From assembly GCA_026936335.1 (NCBI GenBank), contig JAPMXV010000057.1:248001-312000 (forward strand): a stretch of DNA of 64,000 nucleotides, given 5' to 3'. This DNA comes from Mantamonas sphyraenae (taxonomy: Eukaryota; CRuMs; Mantamonadidae). The notes below the pieces were generated by a model, which saw only the letters and a list, made by a program, of their open reading frames with translations, was not told the DNA's origin and did not search any database. Shown here piece after piece: positions 52,499 through 61,249 of the stretch. The position numbers and the translations under genes are program-made. Position 1 is the stretch's first letter. Every line of letters begins with the position of its first letter.

Positions 52499-53458
52499 TC
52501 ATTGTGACGATAGTGACGATACTGGCAACCGCCACACGCCGATGCTCTTTGTGCCGCCGTCCGGCAGAAGCTGTTGAGGCTGCGGCCAATTGAATGGACG
52601 CACGCGCAGGTTGTAGTTCCATGACTGCACAAATGCTTCGCCTTCTTGGATGCCAGCAATGGGGTTGTCGCGCTCCTTGTCAAACGTGGACAACAGGGCG
52701 TACTTGTATATCTTTGAGGACGCCAGCCTGTTGAGCACACTATGCACTGTGCCAATGGGCAAGTGCTGCAGCGCATCACGGCAGAACACCAGGTCTGCCT
52801 CTGGCCACTCGCTGTCGGCCTCGGCAAAGTCCAGCTGCTGGAAACGCCACCTGCTGTGCTTGGCAAATCGTTTGGCGTGCTTCTCCACCAGCATGGGCAC
52901 CACATCTGTGCCAATATACGCAATGTTCAGCTTGGCCACCTGCTCATCCTCCAGCACACTCGGCATCCACGTCAGGTCGCCAGCCCCGAGATCTAGAATG
53001 GTCCGTGGCTTCAGCTCCACCAGCACCTTGACCAGCTGCTTACGCAGCACCTCTGTATACTCTAGCGAAGAGCCCACCCCACTCTTGGGAATGCTTTCCT
53101 TGGCATAGTTCCATTTGTGCTTCTCGTACACCTCGCTAAACGTTGCCTGGCGCGCCTTGCTCGCTGCGCTTGGCTCCTTTGTCGTCTGCTCCTCTTTCTC
53201 TTTCTCCTTCCCCTCTACCGCCCCATCCCCTCGACCATCTGTAGCGTTATCTTGGGTGTGCCCATCGGATTTCTCCTCGTCGGCGTCCCTGTCGTCATCT
53301 TGGGACGACGATCCGTCCGCACCAACTGCCCCTTTCTCTGTGCGCCAACCGGAATCATGCGAGCCACGTCGCGGCTCAATTACGTACATTGTCGCCATTT
53401 CAAACAGCAAAATGGCCACGGCAGCCACCAGCACCGCCACAAGGAGCGCACGTCGCAT
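52499..53458 (-). CDS. Membrane-anchored class I SAM-dependent methyltransferase
   Basis: Single exon, 319 residues from the ATG at 53458. An N-terminal signal anchor (ALLVAVLVAAVAILLFEMAT) precedes a 75-residue charged, disordered linker. The Rossmann-fold methyltransferase domain has motif I ILDLGAGDLTW, acidic motif II (YIGTDVVP) and a motif IV-like VFCRDALQHL. Type II orientation would place the enzyme in the ER/Golgi lumen or, in the other orientation, on the cytosolic face. The substrate is unknown. Its stop is only 6 bp from the convergent SNM1 stop. Confidence 0.75.
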   Translation of the reverse strand: MRRALLVAVLVAAVAILLFEMATMYVIEPRRGSHDSGWRTEKGAVGADGSSSQDDDRDADEEKSDGHTQDNATDGRGDGAVEGKEKEKEEQTTKEPSAASKARQATFSEVYEKHKWNYAKESIPKSGVGSSLEYTEVLRKQLVKVLVELKPRTILDLGAGDLTWMPSVLEDEQVAKLNIAYIGTDVVPMLVEKHAKRFAKHSRWRFQQLDFAEADSEWPEADLVFCRDALQHLPIGTVHSVLNRLASSKIYKYALLSTFDKERDNPIAGIQEGEAFVQSWNYNLRVRPFNWPQPQQLLPDGGTKSIGVWRLPVSSLSSQ

Positions 53459-53502
53459 GGTTGGCGCGGTTGCCGCAGCGCAGGCTTCTCCCAGCCCTCC
53501 TT

Positions 53503-56054
53503 TCACGCCTCAGCCTCCTCTTCCATTGCAGCTAGGAGCGCCTGACTGTCCTCCAGTCTCTTGGCCTGCCGTTTGATCAGTTGGTTCAGGCGAAGGATGT
53601 CCGTGCGCAGGCCGTTGACCTTGTCGTCGTAGAAGGAGCGCAGGAACGACACTTCGTTGCGCCGAACGGAATGCAGGACCACCATCGCACACAGGAACGC
53701 CCAGATGATGGCTGGTGCCGTGACGGCGCGATAGACGAGGTCGAGCAGGCCGTTGCGTGCCATGATCGAATCCAGCACCGTGATCAGAATACGGCCTTGA
53801 AATAGGCCGCAGTCGACCGTGACCACGTTGAGCACGTAGTACACCAAGCTCAGCACCAAGGCAAACGTCACCACGTAGAAACGCATAAAGTACGATCCGG
53901 TATCCTTGGCTCGCCAGGGTCTCTTCGGCCTGCGGGAGAAGTTGAGCAGCATAAACTTCTCCCACTTGAAGGTGAGCAGGTGGAGAACAAAAGCAAGCAC
54001 CATGACGTAGGGGAAGAAAGGAAACGCAACGAGGAGCAGCGTGTGCGAGTAGATGGCGTCGATGACAGAGCCCGGCACGGAAAACTCGCGTACGCCGTCG
54101 TCGTCGATCCCTCGCGCCTGGTTCACGGCTCGCAATGCGTACACACTGCCGATGTTGGCCAGTTTCTTCAGAACAAAGTCGGATAGGTAGAGCGAAAACA
54201 TGTCCAGACCAATCTTGTCAAAGATGCAGCCCTCCAGTGGCGCCTGTTGCTCGGTGCCGCTGATGTACACCGTGTTCTCCAGCAGCTGGAAGTATCCAAA
54301 CACAATGATGAGCAGGTTGAGTGCCTTCATGGCATAGAGCCTGGAAATCTCCATCAGAATGGCAAACGACTGGTTGTCCCACCGCTCCAGCTCGGTCACC
54401 TTGTTGATGAGCGGAGGCAGGATGATGTTGATGGCCGTGACGGCTAGGGGAACGATGAACTGGCTGAACTGGATGCCCACCTGGCCGATGCTGCCCGTCC
54501 TCGCTTGGTTGATAATATCCTGCGCACTCAGGTTGAGGAGGATGATGATGGTCCACGCAGCCACAATGACGACGGTCATCAACAGATTCCCAGCCACTTT
54601 GCGGAGCACATAGATGACCCTTTCGCTGCGTGTGCGGTTCGATCGTGCCTCTTCGTCTCGGACCTCGCTCAGAAACAAGAGCAGCTGGTCGGCAATCAGC
54701 TTCTGCTGGTCCTCGATGCGCCGCATGCCGTTGATGGACCAATCCCAAGCCGAAAGCACGTACTTGGCGATGCGATCGCCCGTGCTCTGCTCCACCAAGT
54801 CCGAGTCCTGGTCCGCGCGTTGCGCCTCGGTGATGACCTTGCGCGACGTCAGCACCACAAGGAACACCACTGTGCTCAACAGGGTGAGCAAATACATCAC
54901 CTCGTCTCCCTGGCTCAGCGACGAATACTGCATCCATATGGGAAGGAACCCAAGCAGTTCTGTGGCCGGTCCGCCAAACAAAGATCTTGTCACGTGTGCC
55001 AGCCACAGAAGACCCACAATGATGGCCACCACAGCTGTTTGTAGCACCAGCCACTTGAAGAAGCGGAAGTAGACCGCGATGCCCTCGCCAAAGTGGGAAC
55101 TGATGTGGAACACGTCGGCCGCCAGCGGCTGAAAACTGATGTAGAAGCGGTAGATGCGCCGAGATGCAATGCGAAGATTGAGTTTCCACCGTGGCAGGTC
55201 TGGGTTGGCATAGTACTCCAGCAGGGCGTCGTCGTCGTCGTCGTCCAGCAGTGCACCTTTCTGGATCGCTGCCTTCTTTGCCGCCACTCGCTTCTTGCGC
55301 GGCCTCTTCTTCTTCCCGCAGTCTTTCCTCCTCCCTTTCAGTCTGCCCCTTGCCAAACCCGGCCATGATGATTTTCAGCTCGTTCTGCTGGTTCTCCTGA
55401 GCCAGCGCATCGTTTTCCTGCGTCAGCCGTTTCACCTGCCGTGTCTTTTCGCGCAACGTCCCTCTCAACGAGTGGATGCGCTTCTTCTGCGCCTCGATTT
55501 TCCGTTTTTGCTGCACCAGTTTGTGTTGCAACCGCGCTCGCTGCTCGGCGTTGTGTTCGCTGTACTCGGCAAACGCTGCCGGCTCGTCATCACTGTCCTC
55601 TGCCTCGTCCCGTTCCTGCGCTATCATCACACCCATCCTGCCGTCCGAATCCGACTCATCCCCGTCCGAGTCGTCACCTTTCAGCTCCTCCACCAGCGTC
55701 TGTACATCGCTGGCCCTGCTGTGTTCAAAACGCGCGAGCAGACGATCGACTTTGTCCACCCCTGGCGAGTCAATCAGAGAGTCAAACAGCGTGTCAACCT
55801 CGCGATGCAGCCTTTCATCGTCCTGGTGTGCTGTGCCCTGCCTCTGTGCTCCAGCACCTTCCGTCGAGTCGACCATTCCCGGTAGGTTGAGCCCCGGGTC
55901 AGCGTTTGGGCTTTCCCGTCCTGTGTGGACAGGGATGCGCGCGCGCGTGTGTTTGTGTGTGTGTGAGCAAGGAATAAGGCGTGCATCCAATCGGTTTCTG
56001 GTTTAATGATGTGCAAGAACACTCACCAGCAGGTTTGCGGTACCGGAGGCTCAT
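53503..56054 (-). CDS. TMC (transmembrane channel-like) protein, with apparent frameshift
   Basis: Exon 1 56027..56054 (MSLRYRKPA) joins exon 2 53503..55920 through a 106-nt intron with GTGAGT donor. Exon 2 first encodes an acidic region and a coiled coil (about 55400-55560), then changes frame by one base within 55220-55356. After the change come a basic tract, an Asp run, and a TMC core with about eight to ten TM helices: DVFHISSHFGEGIAVYFRFF, LNLSAQDIINQ, and the C-terminal family signature RPWRAKDTGSYFMRFYVV. A helical tail ends EEEAEA. TMCs form ion channels; in animals TMC1/2 are mechanotransduction subunits. The post-shift frame has no useful ATG of its own, so the upstream exons belong to it. 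An assembly indel in the purine/GAC-repeat tract is the simplest explanation. Confidence 0.8.
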
Positions 56055-56108
56055 GGTTGGCTACCGGGCGCATGCTGAACACGCGACACCCATCCACTGT
56101 CCACATGC

Positions 56109-56918
56109 CTATGTTGGTCTTACTGGTGACGGCTGCATCGACTCGAGGGTGTTGATGACCATGTAGCGGCTAAGAACGACGTAGAAGCGTCGGAACCACA
56201 CTAGTTGGCTGCCGTGACACAACATGGCATTGTACGCACCCATCAGGGTTGGAGTCACCTGCATAGACACTCTGTTCGATGTGGAGCTGACGTAGCGCGA
56301 CCAGGGCACATCCAGGGCGCCAATGTACTTGCGCAGCAGATTTGTGCTGACGAGGCGCAGCACTTGGGTTGTTGCAAGGTCGATGGAGCGCGCGTCTATC
56401 ATGTGTTGAATAGCGAGGTGGCAGGATATGTGGTTGGCATGGCCTGACACGCCATAGTCGTCAAAAGTGAGGACGAGAGAGAAGTGCTTGTCTCCCATTG
56501 CCTCCAGGACGTATTGTTCAATCACGTTTGGGTACCACATGCTATCGGGACCATCAAGAAGGCGGGGGTCATCCACACAGGTCACTCGCGTGGCGTCCTC
56601 AATGCCCAATGCGGCTGCACTATCCAGCAACTCCTGGGCACGTTGCTCGCCCAGTCCGTCGTGGTTCCCTCGAGAAAGGCACAGAATGTGGACGTTAGCT
56701 TGCTCGCGCTGCACCAGGGACAGCACAGTCGGCCCAAAAAACATGCATTCATCGTCCGGGTGGGCAATCACAAGCAGCACGTTCCTTTCTTTGTCGTCCT
56801 TGTCCAGGAGGCGTTGGTGGCCCGTCATTGCCATGCCATACAGCAGCACCAAGAGGTTGAACACCACCAGAGATACTTTGAGGATATCCACTACCCATTG
56901 GAGCAAGGCGTGGTCCAT
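56109..56918 (-). CDS. PIGL: PIG-L type N-acetylglucosaminyl-phosphatidylinositol de-N-acetylase
   Basis: Single exon, 269 residues (human PIGL 252). An N-terminal TM helix (VVDILKVSLVVFNLLVLLYG) anchors it in the ER. The metal/catalytic motif is LLVIAHPDDECMFFGPTVLS, then LCLSRGNHDGLGEQRAQEL, and GVSGHANHISCH supplies the second His pair. It catalyses the second step of GPI-anchor synthesis, de-N-acetylation of GlcNAc-PI. A GPI pathway agrees with the GPI-type tail of the SOD protein in this window. Confidence 0.92.
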   Translation of the reverse strand: MDHALLQWVVDILKVSLVVFNLLVLLYGMAMTGHQRLLDKDDKERNVLLVIAHPDDECMFFGPTVLSLVQREQANVHILCLSRGNHDGLGEQRAQELLDSAAALGIEDATRVTCVDDPRLLDGPDSMWYPNVIEQYVLEAMGDKHFSLVLTFDDYGVSGHANHISCHLAIQHMIDARSIDLATTQVLRLVSTNLLRKYIGALDVPWSRYVSSTSNRVSMQVTPTLMGAYNAMLCHGSQLVWFRRFYVVLSRYMVINTLESMQPSPVRPT

Positions 56919-57054
56919 TTTGTTGCTTCTGGGAGGGCGGTTCCCACACATACGCAAGACCACGCGATGTGGGTGGAGGGTGGCCACACGAGGCTGTGCA
57001 AGTGCATTGGATTGTGTGCTGTACATATTGTACCTGTGTGTTGGGGAGGGGGCG

Positions 57055-58551
57055 CTACCTGGATGCAAGCACGTCCAACATGGACTGGACACGCGTGAGC
57101 TTCTCCCTGGGGGCACCGCGTTCCTGACCCTGAACCCTCTCGTAGTCGTCAATGCATGTCCAGTCGTCATGGGACACAACGGTGTTCCTGGATCTTGCGC
57201 ACAACCACTGGTCAACCTGTTCTCGAGTCTGCCAAGGGCTTGTCTCGATCTTGCCAGACTCCAGATCGCCGTGGGCCACATCGTGGAGTAAACATGCGGC
57301 TGTTTCGTAGGCATTGTTGAGGGTGCTTGCAATGACACCAGTGGGCCCTGTCTTGAGCCAGCCCGCGACGTAGAGACCAGGTGCACCGTCCACGCGGCCA
57401 TGGACGTTGGGCATCACCCCTCGAGCAGAGTCGAATGGTTGCTTGGAGTCCACTCGGATGGCCTTGTATCCGATGGAGCGGAGGAGCAGACCACATGGCA
57501 GTGACTCGACCTCGTCCGTTGGCACAACGGCTCCGCTGTCGTCCAAACCATTGCGTTGCAAATCGACACTGAGCAATCGGTGATCCGAGTCTGCGTGAAG
57601 AGCCACAGGGCTGCTGAAGAAGCGCAACGAGATTGTGCGTTGCGCTGTGGAAGCGGCCTCGTCCGCATCGTCCTTTTCCTGGGAGCTGATGACTTTGGTC
57701 ACGAGATCGGACATGCGCCGTCGTGCTCTGTCGCTGGAGAGCACTGTGGCGTCGAGGTTGGATGTGTGGACGTCTTTGGGACGGTGGACTGTCAGGTTGA
57801 CGGACGGAAGCCGGTGCAGCTCACGCAGCTCCTTGGTGGTGAATGAGGCCTGGAGAAGGCCACGACGTCCAACCACGTGGATGCGTTGGATTTGAGAGGC
57901 AGCCAAGCGGTCCAGGGCATTCTGAGTGATGTCTGTTTTGCGCAGCTCGTCGACGGGCTTGGCAAGGATGCGAGCCACGTCCAGGGCCACATTACCGTGG
58001 CCAACGACCACCACATCAGAGTGGCTAAACGCCTCGTCACGGTCAAAGAAGCTGTTGGCTTGGTAGTCTGGGTGGCCATTGTACCAGCCCACAAAGTCGC
58101 GAGCACTCTGTACGCCGCGAGTGGTGCTCTCCCCTTCCAGACCCAGCTGCTTGTCCATATCACAGCCATATGCCATGATGACTGCGTCGTAGTAGGCACG
58201 CAAGGCGGCTAGAGGGACGTCGCCGAGCATGTCACCGACGGTGACGTGGCCAAAATACTCGACCTGCGGCGAGGCGAGCACTTCCTCGAATTTGTTCTCC
58301 ACGCTCTTCACCTCTGGATGGTCGGGGGCAACACCTGACCGCACCAATCCGTGCGGATTGGGCAGTCGTTCAAACACGTGTATGCGAGACCCAGTTGGAC
58401 CGTGTTTGAGCAGGTAGTCCACGGCGTAGCAGCCCGCTGGTCCCGCCCCCACCACAGCTACCTGCACAGGCTTTTCCATCTTTATCGATGACGCAGCGGG
58501 TGCACTAGCCGCCCACACTGCGTTGGCAGAGCCTCGAGATCGAGCAAACAT
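57055..58551 (-). CDS. FDXR: Adrenodoxin/ferredoxin reductase (FDXR/Arh1)
   Basis: Single exon, 498 residues from the ATG at 58551. An Arg/Ser/Ala-rich N terminus (MFARSRGSANAVWAASAPAA) looks like a mitochondrial presequence. The FAD-binding motif is VAVVGAGPAGCYAVDYLL, followed by PHGLVRSGVAPDHPEVK; the NADP site is VVVGHGNVALDVARIL with VVGRRG. The C-terminal part has VAGWLKTGPTGVIASTL, as in all FDXR/FprA proteins. It passes electrons from NADPH to mitochondrial ferredoxin for Fe-S cluster, heme A or sterol chemistry. Tandem with PIGL on the same strand, 136 bp upstream. Confidence 0.93.
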   Translation of the reverse strand: MFARSRGSANAVWAASAPAASSIKMEKPVQVAVVGAGPAGCYAVDYLLKHGPTGSRIHVFERLPNPHGLVRSGVAPDHPEVKSVENKFEEVLASPQVEYFGHVTVGDMLGDVPLAALRAYYDAVIMAYGCDMDKQLGLEGESTTRGVQSARDFVGWYNGHPDYQANSFFDRDEAFSHSDVVVVGHGNVALDVARILAKPVDELRKTDITQNALDRLAASQIQRIHVVGRRGLLQASFTTKELRELHRLPSVNLTVHRPKDVHTSNLDATVLSSDRARRRMSDLVTKVISSQEKDDADEAASTAQRTISLRFFSSPVALHADSDHRLLSVDLQRNGLDDSGAVVPTDEVESLPCGLLLRSIGYKAIRVDSKQPFDSARGVMPNVHGRVDGAPGLYVAGWLKTGPTGVIASTLNNAYETAACLLHDVAHGDLESGKIETSPWQTREQVDQWLCARSRNTVVSHDDWTCIDDYERVQGQERGAPREKLTRVQSMLDVLASR

Positions 58552-58637
58552 CAGCAATGGTTGGCGGAATTGACGCGGGGAAATTCTGCAGAACGTGGAG
58601 TGTGCGTGCGCAAGCAACACAATGATGCACACAAAGC

Positions 58638-58670
58638 TTTACATCATGTACAATAGAACTCGTCGTCGGA
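58638..58670 (-). repeat. Truncated duplicate of the repeat-gene 3' end
   Basis: The stretch TTTACATCATGTACAATAGAACTCGTCG (broken here into its two parts by a 4-bp insertion, CAAT) repeats the last codons and stop region of gene C found at 58706-58733. It is a short direct duplication left just downstream of the gene. Confidence 0.7.
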
Positions 58671-58706
58671 ACGAAAGGATGGCACACGATGCGTTTATGA
58701 AACTCT

Positions 58707-60555
58707 TTACATCATGTAGAACTCGTCGTCGGAGCTGTCCGAGCTGAACAGATCGTCGTCGGAGCTGCCAACACCAGCGGGGGCGGCGCCACCGCGCAGG
58801 TTGCCGATCAGACCACGCACGCCACCGATCAGGCCACGGGCGTCGCCAAACAGGCTGCGGCCCTGGTTGAACAGGTCGCGGGCAGCCGGGAACGAGTTGC
58901 GGATGCGCTCAAACAGGTTGCCGCCGCTGCTGCGGAAGTTGCGGATGAGGTTGCCCACACCCGAGAACAGACCGCGGCCACGGTTGAACAGGTCGCGACC
59001 CTGGCCGATGAGGCCGGTCACACCGTTGACAATGTTGCCCAGACGGCCGCTGCCGACAAAGCTGATAGCCTTGCGGAAGAAACCACCGATGCGGCGCAGG
59101 AAGCGGAACTGATCAAAGTCAGACACCTCCTCGTCGTCGGAGCTCGACTCGGAGTCGAACAGGTCGTCGTCGGAGCTGCCGACACCCTCGGGGGCGGGGG
59201 CGGCGCCACCACGGAAGTTGCCGATCAGACCACGCACGCCACCGATCAGGCCACGGGCGTCACCAAACAGGCTGCGGCCCTGGTTGAACAGGTCACGGGC
59301 AGCCGGGAACGAGTTGCGGATGCGCTCAAACAGGTTGCCGCCGCTGCTGCGGAAGTTGCGGATGAGGTTGCCCACACCCGAGAACAGACCACGGCCACGG
59401 TTGAACAGGTCGCGACCCTGGCCGATGAGGCCGGTCACACCGTTGACAATGTTGCCCAGACGGCCGCTGCTCACGAAGCCAACAGCCTTGCGCACGAAAC
59501 CACCGATGCGGCGGAAAAATCCACGGCGACGGCGTCGGCGACGGCCAAAGTCAAAGTCCTCGAGCTCCTCCTCGCTGGAGCTGTCGTCGGAGCTGCCAAC
59601 ACCAGTGGTGATCAGCTGGCGAGCCAGGTTGCGGATGCCACCTGCGCTGGACACCACGCCGGTGATGCGCTGCAGCAGCGAGCCGTCGCCGTTGCGGATG
59701 GCGTTCACCAGGTTGCGGCCGTTCTGGACCATACCGATGATGCGCGAAGCCAGGCCAGCACCGGGCAGAGCCAGGTTCGAGGCAACCTGCAGGGCGATGC
59801 GGAAGTACGGGCTGGAAGTGATGCGCTGCACGTACGGAGCCACCTTCTGGTAGATCTTGCCCACAGTGCCAGCGGCCTTCTTCACGAAGCCACCCACCTT
59901 CTTGGCGACCCTGCGGCGACGGCGGCGTCGGCGACGGCCAAAGTGCGACACCCTCGGGGGCGGCGCCACCACGGAAGTTGCCGATCAGAACGCCACCCAC
60001 GGCGACGGCGTCGGCGACGGGCGCCAAAGTCAAAGTCCTCGCGAGCTCCGGTCGTTGACTCGCTGCTCACGAAGCCAACAGCCTGGAGCTGCTCTCCTCG
60101 AGCTCCTCCTCCGGCTCTCCTCCTCCTCCGGGCTCATGATCTCCTCCTCGAACTGCAATGCGTGCGTGCGAGCGTGCGTGTGAGTGTGAGTGTGAGCGTA
60201 TTTTTTCGTGTGCGATTTTTTTGCGTGGCTCGCCTCGTTGCACGATCGTCGGCCCTTTCCCATCGAAGCGTCGGCCATCTGTGGCCAAACAATACCCAGC
60301 TCCCTTCCAAACATGAATGTGCACTACTGCACTTTACTGCGCTGCCCATGCGACTGGTCACTGGCGCGCAGCAGCCGGTTGTGTGCGTGCGGGAGGGAGA
60401 AAAAACGAAAAAGCGCACAGAAAACGCGAAAAACACACCTCGCTGGCACTGGCATCAGTGCTCATCTCGCTCTCGGAGTTGTCGCTGTAGTCGCTGCTTG
60501 CGATAGCAAACACGCTCAGCGCAAGCAGGACCAGCAGAAACAGGCTTCTCTGCAT
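58707..60555 (-). pseudogene. Secreted amphipathic repeat protein C, start of exon 2 scrambled
   Basis: Exon 1 60439..60555 is intact and encodes the same signal peptide and acidic pro-region as gene B. The 286-nt intron ends in TTGCAG at 60153. Exon 2 opens correctly (FEEEIMSPEEEE) but then reads a jumble and stops near 60030. An open frame resumes from about 59972 to 58707 (about 420 residues). The resumed part has a nine-Arg tract, a module not in A or B (VAKKVGGFVKKAAGTVGKIY ... RITGVVSSAGGIRNLARQLI, about 105 residues), one poly-Arg unit as in B and one DQFRFLRR unit as in A. Between them, 59943-60120 is a mosaic of short family fragments out of order and frame. Either a broken gene or a repeat-driven assembly error. 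Confidence 0.6.
58760..59590 (-). repeat. 417-bp coding tandem repeat (2 units) in gene C
   Basis: The landmark recurs at 58801 and 59218, 417 bp apart, with near identity to units in genes A and B 12-16 kb away. Confidence 0.9.
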
Positions 60556-60752
60556 GTTGGGGGGGTTGTTGGTTGGTTTTTGTGGCCGACACCGCGCAGC
60601 TCCATCCAGCCACTTCCCTGCTTCCCTGCTGGCATTCGAAAGCGTGCGTGCACCAGTACCACCCCCACGCCTCAGTTTCCCCGGCGTAGTCTCGCCTGCC
60701 CATCGCCTGCTGCCCGTCCGCACACCCACCCAAACTTCGCCCTTTTCCCATC
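60556..60752. promoter_or_regulatory. Divergent region, repeat gene C / small membrane protein
   Basis: 197 bp. The gene C side has the CA-rich leader (minus strand CACAAAAACCAACCAACAAC), like genes A and B. The rest shows no recognised element. Confidence 0.35.
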
Positions 60753-61235
60753 ATGTCCAAGTCATCCCTTTGGCATCGTGCCCGTGCGGCCAAGAACGAG
60801 CTGCAGGCGTTCTACGCCGACCATCAGGTGCTGCTCACCGTGTCGGGTACCCTGCTTTCGGGCACCGCCGCGTGGGCAGGTTTTGCCTACCGCCAAGCAT
60901 CCACCGAACGCATTCAGAAGCAATTGGACGACATTCGAACCCGTCTCGACACCAAACCGGGCGACAGTGAGCACAACAGTCTGATGCAAGCCCTTCATTT
61001 CGATCGTTTCGTCGTCCCCGGAGCCATTCTGACGATTTTCCTCACCTACGGCGTCGGCTTCCGTCACGGAAAAGCCTACGAACGCCGCAAGATGGCCAAA
61101 ACCGCGTCCGAGGCTCTCGGCAAGAAGCTATCCGGTGCTGAAACCATCGCTGTGCATCCCAATCCGCCAAAAATCGGCATCGTGCAGCGCCTGCAAGCCA
61201 AGCGCAGCAAGCCTTCCGCCAAGTCCCCGAACTGA
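60753..61235 (+). CDS. Small two-TM protein, unknown
   Basis: Single exon, 160 residues. Two hydrophobic segments (LLTVSGTLLSGTAAWAGFAY, about 29-48, and FVVPGAILTIFLTYGVGF, about 86-103) flank a short charged helix. The C terminus is basic (KAYERRKMAKTASEALGKKL ... RLQAKRSKPSAKS). Codon use matches neighbours and the frame is closed, so it is probably real. I do not recognise a family. A mitochondrial or ER membrane location would fit the basic ends. It converges on the UBX-LRR gene with 14 bp between stops. Confidence 0.6.
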   Translation: MSKSSLWHRARAAKNELQAFYADHQVLLTVSGTLLSGTAAWAGFAYRQASTERIQKQLDDIRTRLDTKPGDSEHNSLMQALHFDRFVVPGAILTIFLTYGVGFRHGKAYERRKMAKTASEALGKKLSGAETIAVHPNPPKIGIVQRLQAKRSKPSAKSPN

Positions 61236-61249
61236 GCAGGTACAGCCAG

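Noticed and set aside
54218-55990. Long minus-strand frame continuing past the coiled coil in the TMC locus
   Set aside because: Beyond about 55220 it is out of frame with the conserved TMC core; the sequence is Pro/Arg/His noise.
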